From: Candidatus Accumulibacter iunctus
GTDB taxonomy: Bacteria > Pseudomonadota > Gammaproteobacteria > Burkholderiales > Rhodocyclaceae
Assembly: GCA_002345025.1 (NCBI GenBank)
Contig: DDUX01000119.1
Location: 10,225 to 30,311, forward strand
DNA length: 20,087 bases
Direction: 5' to 3'
The translations under genes were made by a program, and so were the position numbers. Below, piece after piece: positions 1 through 7,000 of the stretch; the stretch's first letter is position 1; each line of letters starts with the position of its first letter. Below the pieces are notes generated by a model, which was given only the letters and a program-made list of their open reading frames with translations, was not told where the DNA came from and did no database searches.

Positions 1-1244
1 AGCGACTCCCACCAGCCGCGCGTCGTGTCGTTGTCGTGCGTGCCGGTGTAGACGACGGTATCGACTTCGTAGTTGTGCGGCAGGTAGGGGTTGCGCGCAT
101 CGCCGTCGAAGGCGAACTGCAGGATGCGCATTCCCGGCAGACCGATCGCCTGCCGCAGGGCATTCACTTCCGGCGTGATGATCCCGAGGTCCTCGGCAAT
201 GATCGGCAGGCGCCCCTGGCTGTCAGCCAGTTCGCGGCGCATGGCGGCGAAGACCGCTTCGCCCGGTCCGGGCCGCCACTGGCCGTCGATGGCCGTCTCG
301 GCAGTGGCGGGAATCTCCCAGAACGACTCGAAGCCGCGGAAGTGATCGATGCGAACGACATCGCAGAGGCTCATCGTCTGGCGCATGCGGGCGACCCACC
401 AGCGGTAGCCTTCGGCGGCATGTGCCGACCAGCGGTAGAGCGGGTTGCCCCAGCGCTGGCCGGTGGCGCTGAAATAGTCGGGCGGCACGCCGGCGACGAC
501 GCGCGGACGGCCCTGCAGGTCGAGGTCGAACAGCCCTGGATTGGCCCAGACGTCGGCGCTGTGCGCGGCGACGAAGATCGGCAGGTCACCGACGATCTCG
601 ATGCGGTGCGAATTGGCATAGCGCTTCACCGCCGCCCATTGTTCGGCGAAGCGCCACTGGCAGAACTTCCAGAAGGCGATCTCGTCGGCATGTTCGGCCT
701 GCGCCGCGCGCAGTGCGGCGGGCTGCCGGCCGGCCAGCGTCGACGGCCAGTCCTGCCACATCCTGCCGTCGCCACCATGCGCCCGGTCGAGGGCCATGAA
801 CAGCGCGTAATCGTCGAGCCAGGCGCTGGCAGTGGTGCAGAAGCGGGCGAACGCCGCGCTCTGGGCGGTGTCGTGCTGGGCGAGAAAACACTTGGCCGCC
901 TGCCGCAGTCGGGGCAGGCGATAGCGCCTGGCGGCGTCGTAATCGACCCGGCCGGTGGGGAACGCCGGCAGCGGCCGCAGGTCGGCCTCGCTCAGCCAGC
1001 CGGCGTCGTGCAGTTGGCCGAGGTCGATCAGCAGTTCGTTGCCGGCAAAGGCCGATGGGCTGATGTAGGGCGAGTTGCCGGGACCGACGCTGCCCAGCGG
1101 CAGCACCTGCCAGAGCGACTGGCCGGCGCTGCGCAGCCAGTCGACGAAGTGGTATGCGGCCAGGCCGAGATCGCCGCAACCGTGCGCGCCGGGCAGCGAT
1201 GTCGGATGCAGGAGAACGCCGTTGCGGCGGGGAAGCTGAGTCAT
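1..1244 (-). CDS. malQ: 4-alpha-glucanotransferase (amylomaltase), C-terminus cut off by window edge
   Basis: MalQ moves alpha-1,4-glucan segments between maltodextrins in the cytoplasm during glycogen and maltose metabolism. The frame opens with ATG at 1244, preceded by AAAGGA about five bases upstream. It stays open to base 1, so about 414 residues are visible of a family usually near 500; the missing part is the C-terminus. GH77 landmarks are clear. The N-terminus carries the LHPTSLPG and GNSPY motifs. The nucleophile Asp is D300 in RIDHFRGFE, the acid/base Glu is E351 in IIAEDLG, and the third catalytic Asp is D404 in GTHDND. The catalytic roles come from knowledge of the family; the residues are seen here. 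The gene lies 297 bp downstream of a same-strand c-di-GMP phosphodiesterase, and a 125-bp repeat begins 8 bp before the start codon. Identification is very secure. Confidence 0.95.
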   Translation of the reverse strand, partial: MTQLPRRNGVLLHPTSLPGAHGCGDLGLAAYHFVDWLRSAGQSLWQVLPLGSVGPGNSPYISPSAFAGNELLIDLGQLHDAGWLSEADLRPLPAFPTGRVDYDAARRYRLPRLRQAAKCFLAQHDTAQSAAFARFCTTASAWLDDYALFMALDRAHGGDGRMWQDWPSTLAGRQPAALRAAQAEHADEIAFWKFCQWRFAEQWAAVKRYANSHRIEIVGDLPIFVAAHSADVWANPGLFDLDLQGRPRVVAGVPPDYFSATGQRWGNPLYRWSAHAAEGYRWWVARMRQTMSLCDVVRIDHFRGFESFWEIPATAETAIDGQWRPGPGEAVFAAMRRELADSQGRLPIIAEDLGIITPEVNALRQAIGLPGMRILQFAFDGDARNPYLPHNYEVDTVVYTGTHDNDTTRGWWES

Positions 1245-1252
1245 GCCGGTCC

Positions 1253-1377
1253 TTTAATGTGAAAGTCGCCTCAGCGACTCGCGGATCTCCCTTCTCCCGT
1301 GCGCGGGAGAAGGGCCGGGGATGAGGGAAGCGGTCATGACTTTCAGCATCTGGGTTGTGTCGCAAGTCATGACCGTT
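1253..1377. repeat. 125-bp structured dispersed repeat, copy 1
   Basis: This segment matches 17873-17997 with 10 mismatches over 125 bases and no gaps (about 92% identity); similarity stops sharply on both sides. It contains a 6-bp hairpin (AGTCGC/GCGACT near 1265-1280) and a perfect 10-bp stem, CCTTCTCCCG-TGCG-CGGGAGAAGG, near 1289-1312. It also has an 11-bp inverted repeat, CGGTCATGACT ... AGTCATGACCG, spanning 1331-1375. An 8-bp pair, TGAAAGTC at 1260-1267 and GACTTTCA at 1338-1345, brackets the inner part. Its left end touches the malQ ribosome binding site, so it lies in the malQ leader. The CTTCTCCCG...CGGGAGAAGG core resembles REP-like palindromes widespread in beta- and gammaproteobacterial genomes. 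No transposase is present. It could be a REP/BIME-type or MITE-like element. Confidence 0.85.
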
Positions 1378-1541
1378 GCCTGGGATGGGTGGTGCCCGCG
1401 GGCGGGGCGTCGAGGGGCGTAATGCTACCCTGCAAACGCCGGCGCGGCCACCCCGCCGCGCGTCGGCGCGTCGTTCTGCCAGCGGGTTGATGGTCGCCGG
1501 AGTGGCGCGCCTGGCGCCCTGGCAGCGCCGCCTTGCGCGAC

Positions 1542-3776
1542 TCAGCCGGCGACCGGCTGCCGGGTGGCGAGCCAGGCGACGAGTTCGGCCTCCGGCATTG
1601 GTCGTGCGAAGTGGTAACCCTGCGCTTCGTGGCAGCCGAGCAAGCTGGCGGCGGTGGCGACCGACTGGTGCTCGACGCCTTCGGCAACGACGCGCAGACC
1701 GAGTTCGCGACCAAGGGCGATGATCGTTCGCGGAATGCGCGCTGCACGATCGCCATGCTGCAGCGCGTCGACCAGGCTGCGATCGATCTTGAGACGATCG
1801 GCCGGCAATCGTTCGAGGTAGGCGAGCGAGGAGTAGCCGGTGCCGAAATCGTCGATGGCAACAGTGGTGCCGCCGGCGCGCAACGTGGCCAGCGACTGGA
1901 TCGACGTCTCGCCGGTACCGACAGCCAGCGACTCGGTGATCTCGATCTCGAGTGCGTTCGCCGGGATGCCCGCTTCGCTGAGCGTGCGCAGCACGCCGTC
2001 GGCAAAATCAGGGCGGCGCAGTTCCATCGCCGACACGTTCACCGCCATTCGCAGTTCGGGAGCAGCGGCTGCACGCAGGCGATGCAGCGCCTGCATCGCC
2101 TCGCGCAGGAGCCAGCGGCCGAGGTCGATGATCAGCCCCGATTGTTCGGCGATCGGGATGAACGTCGCCGGCGGGATCATCGTGCCATCCGCCAGGCGCC
2201 AGCGCAGCAGCGCCTCGACGCCGACGACCCGGTTGCTGCCAAGGTCGATCTGTGGCTGGTAAACGAGGAAAAGCCGTTCGCCTTCGAAGGCGCGGCGCAG
2301 GTCGTCGAGCAGACGCGCCCGCGAGCGAACCTCGCTGGCAAGGTCGGCGGTGTAGGTGACGATCTGTGCCAGTCCGCTCGCCTTTGCTCGTTTGAGTGCC
2401 AGGTAGGCGTCGGCGAGATACTCTGCGCCAGGGCGAAAGCCGCCGTTCAGGTACACGACTCCGGCCGACACCGACAGCGGCTGCTGGATGCCCATCAAGG
2501 CGAACGGGCCGGCGAAGCAGTTGCCAATGGACTCCGGGTTGAGCTCCGCGCGCTGGCCGACGATGGCGAAGGCATCGCCGGCGAGACGTGCCACCAGGGC
2601 CGGGTGCACGAAGCGCTCGCGCAGGCGGGCGGCAGTCGCCTTCAGCACCAGGTCGCCGTAGTGTTGCCCGAGGATGTCATTGATGGTGGCGAACTGGTCG
2701 ACGTCGACAATTGCCAGGACGCCGTCGCCGTACGGTGCCACCTGCGCCCGACGATTGAGTTCGACGATCAGGGCATTTCGGTTCGGCATCCCCAGCTGGC
2801 GGTCGACGAAGGCGTCACGCCTGAGTTCGGCGACCAGGTCGACGTTCTTGGCGCAGAGCGCAATGTTGCTGCAGAAGACCTCGAGCAGTTTCTGGTCGAT
2901 CGGTGGGATCGGCTGTGCCGATGCGATGTAGGCGGCGAAACCTTCGTCATCCGCCTTGGCAAAGAACAGCGTCGCACTGAGGCGGTCGACGTGGCTGGCG
3001 CGGCTGGTGAGCGCCTCGCGCAGTGCGAACGCGATGCGCTTGTCGTCGATCTCGCTCAGGCGATGGTGGATGAGCGGGGCAAACTGCCCGGCAGCAGCGA
3101 TCACCTGATACTCGCAGCCATCCGTCGTCTGGCCCGGCTTCTCTGCGCACGCACAGACGAGACCGTCGGCAGACACGCCAACGAGCGCCGCAATCTGCGT
3201 GATCAGACCTTCGGCAAAAGCCCGCACGCCTGGTTTGGCGTTGAGCTGGTTGCTCGCCGTGACGATCATTTCCAGTCCGCGCCGGTGGGCGTCCAGTCGC
3301 TGCAACTGGTCGTAGGAGCGGATGGCCATGGTCAGGCTGGCGAAAAGCCTGCTTTCGCTCAACTCGGCCTTGGTCTTGTAGTCGTTGATATCGTAGCGCG
3401 AGATGGTCTCGGTTTCGGGGGCGTGACCCGGCTGCCCCGTGCGCAGGATGATGCGCGTATTGGCGAGCGACTGGTCGCTGCGGATGGCGTCGACGAGTTG
3501 CAGCCCGGCGTCATCGCTCTCCATGACGACATCGAGCAGGATGACCGCGATATCGGGCTGCTGACGCAGCACGACCAGGGCCTCGGCGCCGGATCGTGCG
3601 TGCAGCAGGGCCAGCGGCCGGCCGAGGATGCTCATCGTTCCCAGGGCGAAGCGCGTCACTTCGTGCACGCCATCGTCATCGTCGGCTACGAGAACGAGCC
3701 AGGGTCGCGCCTCGTCGGGCTCTTCGACAGGCTGTCGTTCATCGTCGATGAACACCATGTCGTCGCTGTCAGACAT
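1542..3776 (-). CDS. Response regulator c-di-GMP phosphodiesterase: REC-DUF3369-degenerate GGDEF-EAL
   Basis: A 744-residue cytoplasmic signalling protein predicted to hydrolyse cyclic di-GMP under control of an unseen histidine kinase. A receiver domain spans about residues 27-145, with acidic residues D32-D35 and likely phospho-acceptor D82 in VILLDVVME. A DUF3369 sensory module follows (about 170-325), then a GGDEF-like domain (about 335-470). Its signature reads AGDAF at 399-403, and there is no RxxD inhibitory site before it, so cyclase activity is unlikely. The EAL domain (about 485-735) looks intact: E521 in EALLRW, NVSAMEL, EIEITES, IDDFGTGYSS, LKIDRSLV, AEGVE and QGYHFARP. The start is ATG at 3776, with GGGA about six bases upstream; the open frame continues far upstream only as an antisense shadow of the helicase gene. 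No histidine kinase is adjacent, so this is an orphan regulator here. Domain calls are confident; the input signal is unknown. Confidence 0.92.
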   Translation of the reverse strand: MSDSDDMVFIDDERQPVEEPDEARPWLVLVADDDDGVHEVTRFALGTMSILGRPLALLHARSGAEALVVLRQQPDIAVILLDVVMESDDAGLQLVDAIRSDQSLANTRIILRTGQPGHAPETETISRYDINDYKTKAELSESRLFASLTMAIRSYDQLQRLDAHRRGLEMIVTASNQLNAKPGVRAFAEGLITQIAALVGVSADGLVCACAEKPGQTTDGCEYQVIAAAGQFAPLIHHRLSEIDDKRIAFALREALTSRASHVDRLSATLFFAKADDEGFAAYIASAQPIPPIDQKLLEVFCSNIALCAKNVDLVAELRRDAFVDRQLGMPNRNALIVELNRRAQVAPYGDGVLAIVDVDQFATINDILGQHYGDLVLKATAARLRERFVHPALVARLAGDAFAIVGQRAELNPESIGNCFAGPFALMGIQQPLSVSAGVVYLNGGFRPGAEYLADAYLALKRAKASGLAQIVTYTADLASEVRSRARLLDDLRRAFEGERLFLVYQPQIDLGSNRVVGVEALLRWRLADGTMIPPATFIPIAEQSGLIIDLGRWLLREAMQALHRLRAAAAPELRMAVNVSAMELRRPDFADGVLRTLSEAGIPANALEIEITESLAVGTGETSIQSLATLRAGGTTVAIDDFGTGYSSLAYLERLPADRLKIDRSLVDALQHGDRAARIPRTIIALGRELGLRVVAEGVEHQSVATAASLLGCHEAQGYHFARPMPEAELVAWLATRQPVAG

Positions 3777-3876
3777 CTTCCATCCCGTTTTCTGCTGCGG
3801 ATGGTCGCGCCTGCCGCGGCCCGAAACAGGCCCCATCCGTTGTGAGCTGGCTCCGCCCGTGCAGAACCCACGTCGA

Positions 3877-3882
3877 AGTATA
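3877..3882 (-). promoter_or_regulatory. Possible -10 element for the REC-EAL gene
   Basis: On the minus strand TATACT occurs about 100 bp before the ATG at 3776, inside the 237-bp divergent gap shared with the helicase fusion. I do not see a convincing -35 at 16-18 bp, so this is only a candidate. No clear promoter facing the helicase gene was found in the same gap. Confidence 0.25.
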
Positions 3883-4013
3883 GGACAAAAGCGCTCTCCT
3901 GCTGCCTTGCTGGCGGGAAAATCACGGCTCGCGCCACGCGGACCCGGACGGGCTCGCCAGCCGCCGGCGCCGGCGACGCCGCGGCATCGGCGCTGCCGGT
4001 TATCATCGCGCCC

Positions 4014-7000
4014 ATGAGCGATACTCCAGCGAGCCTGACGGGCGTGCGGCCGTTCCGGCCACGATGCCTGTCGATCGACCTCGAGGTCGGGCTGCGCACC
4101 GGGCGCATCCGGCAGTTGGCAGCGGTGCGTGGCGACAGCGGCGAGCAGTTGCGCGGCAGCGGCGGCGACCTTGCTGCGGCGCTCGCCCGTCTCGATTCGC
4201 TGGCCGACGGTTGCCGCTTCGTTCTCGGGCACAATCTGCTCGCCTTCGATCGCCCCCATCTCGCCGCCGCCGCGCCGCGACTGCGACTGCTCGAGCTGCC
4301 GGTCATCGATACCCTGTGGCTGAATCCGCTGGCTTTCCCGCGCCACCCGTACCATCACCTGGTCAAACACTACCAGGACGGCGGGTTGCGGCGCGTACAG
4401 CTCAACGACCCTCTGCTCGACGCGCAGCTGACCCTGGATTTGCTCCATGATCAGGTCGTCGCGCTGCAGCAGCGGCAGCGCGAGGAGGCGGATCTGCTGC
4501 TCGCCTGGCACTGGCTGACGACGCGTGATCGACGCCTTGCCGGCGTCGACAGCCTGTTCGTCATGCTGCGCCGCCGCCGCTGTCCGCACGACGCCGAGGC
4601 GGCGCAGGCGATCGCCCGCGTGCTGCACGACCGCGGCTGTCCGCAGCATGCGTCGCAGGTCGTGGACGAGGCGGCGACGAGCGGCTGGTCGCTCGCCTAC
4701 GCGCTTGCCTGGCTGTCCGTGGCGGGTGGCAACTCGGTGCTGCCGCCGTGGGTCCGGCACCAGTTTCCGGCCGCCGGCAGGCTCATCCGGCAGCTGCGTG
4801 ACCAGTCGTGTGGGCAGCCGGCGTGCCGCTGGTGCAGCGAACACCACGATGCGTGCAGGGAACTGCGGCGCTGGTTCGGCTTTCCGGGCTTTCGCGCGCA
4901 GCCGGCCGCTGCCGATGGACGGCCGTTGCAGCAGGGCATCGTCGAGGCGGCGCTGCGTGGCGAGCACCTGCTCGCCATCCTGCCGACCGGGACCGGCAAG
5001 TCGCTCTGCTACCAGATCCCGGCGCTGTCGCGCTTCATGAAGACTGGTGCGCTGACCGTCGTCATCTCGCCGCTGGTCGCGCTGATGGCCGATCAGGTGG
5101 CAGGTCTGCGCAGCCGCGGCATCGATTCCGCCGTCGCCATCAACGGCCTGCTGTCGCTGCCCGAGCGGGCCGACGCGCTCGACCGCGTGCGTCTCGGCGA
5201 TGTCGGCATCGTCATCGTCTCGCCCGAACAATTGCGCAACCCGATGCTGCGCAAGGTGCTCGCACAACGCGAGATCGGCGCCTGGGTTCTCGACGAGGCG
5301 CACTGCCTGTCGAAGTGGGGCCACGATTTCCGACCCGACTATCGCTACGTTGCGCGCTTCATCCGCGAGAAGGCCGGCGATGACGCGGTACCACCGGTGA
5401 TGTGCCTGACGGCGACCGCCAAACCGGACGTGATTGCCGACATCGTCGGCCACTTCGCCGCCAGGGTCGGCATCGAGCTGCGCTGCTTCGACGGCGGCGC
5501 CAGCCGCAGCAACCTCGACTTCGCGGTATTGCCGACGACACCGGCCGAGAAGCTGGCGCACATCCACGAACTGCTGGCTGCCGAGCTGCCGCGCGACGAT
5601 CCGGGCGGTGCCATCGTCTACTGCGCGACGCGCGGCAACAGCGAGGAAGTGGCGGCGTTCCTGCGGCAGAAGGGGATGGCGGCGGCGCATTTCCATGCCA
5701 GGCTGCCGCCCGAGAGCCGGAAGAATGTCCAGGAGTCGTTCCTTCGCGGCGAGCTGCGGGTGATCGCTGCGACCAACGCCTTCGGCATGGGAATCGACAA
5801 GCCGGACGTGCGGCTGGTCGTGCACGCCGACATTCCCGGATCGCTCGAGAACTACCTGCAGGAGGCGGGCCGCGCCGGCCGCGACCAGCAGGCGGCGCGC
5901 TGCGTGCTCCTGTACACCACCGATGATGTCGAGCGTCAGTTCGGCATGTCGGCGCGCTCGCGCCTCAGCCGCCGCGAGATTCAGTCGATCCTGCGCGCGT
6001 TGCGCCAGCTCGACCGCCGCCGGCGCAAGGACGGCGAGGTGATCGCCACCGCCGGCGAGATTCTCGCCGAGGACGAGGAGGCGGCGTTCGAACGTGACGC
6101 GGCCACCGACGACACGCGCGTCCGTACCGCCGTCTGCTGGCTCGAGGAAGCGCACCTGCTGACGCGCGAGGAGAATCAGGTGCAGGTTTTCCCGTCGTCA
6201 CTGCGCGTCGCCTCGCTCGACCAGGCGCGGCAGTGGCTGACGCGCGCTGCGCTGCAGCCGGCGTATCAAGGGCAGTTGCTGGCGCTGGTCGAGGCGCTGA
6301 TCGGCGCGGCGCCGGACGAGGGCCTGTCGACCGACGAGCTGATGACGGTCAGCGGGCTCGGCTCGGAGAAGCTGCGCGCGGCCCTGCACGACCTCGAGCG
6401 GCTGGGTATCGCCAGCAACGACACAGCGCTGACCGCCTACCTGCAGGTTGCTGTGGACAACCCGTCGGCGCAGCGCCTGGCCAGTGCGGCCGGGCTCGAG
6501 CAGGCACTGATCGATCTGCTGCGCGAACAGGCGCCCGACCTGGTGCGCGGCGAGTCGTCGCTGCTGCATCTGCGGCGATTGAGCCAGCGTCTGCAGGACG
6601 ACGGTCACCGGCAGGCGCTGCCGGCACGGCTGCGGCAACTGCTGAGCAGTCTGGCCGCCGACGGCCGCGGCGACGAGGGTGGTGTCGGCAGCCTGGCGCT
6701 GCGGCGGCTGGACGCCGAGACGGTGGCGATCGTCCTGCAGCGCGACTGGTCGGCGCTGGCGCGGACGGCCGAACTGCGTCGCGCCGCCGCCGCACACCTC
6801 CTCGACCATCTGCTGGCCTGTCTGCCGCCGGCAGCGCGTGGCGCCGATGTGCTCGCGGAGACGACGCTCGGCAGGTTGCTGGCCGCGGTCGAGGGCGATC
6901 TGCTGCTCAAGTCGGAGGTCAGGGATTGCGCGCGCCTGCTCGACCGGGCGCTGCTCTGGTTGCACGAACAGGAGGTGATCCGCCTCAACAAGGGGCTGGC

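Noticed and set aside
1289..1312. The 10-bp CCTTCTCCCG hairpin in the repeat as an intrinsic terminator
   Set aside because: The stem is strong but no T-run follows on either strand, in either copy.
586..1365. Minus-strand frame containing an RPFSRAREKG peptide, also seen near 17900
   Set aside because: The shared peptide is a translation of the 125-bp repeat in both places; the rest is out of frame with malQ. It is not a protein family.
1533..3845. Long plus-strand open frame opposite the phosphodiesterase
   Set aside because: It is the GC-driven shadow of the REC-EAL gene, with no recognisable domain or ribosome site.
1542..6155. A 1537-codon minus-strand open frame extending the phosphodiesterase upstream across the helicase gene
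   Set aside because: Only the part from ATG 3776 shows protein domains. The upstream extension is the antisense of the well-supported helicase fusion and has low-complexity, family-free sequence.
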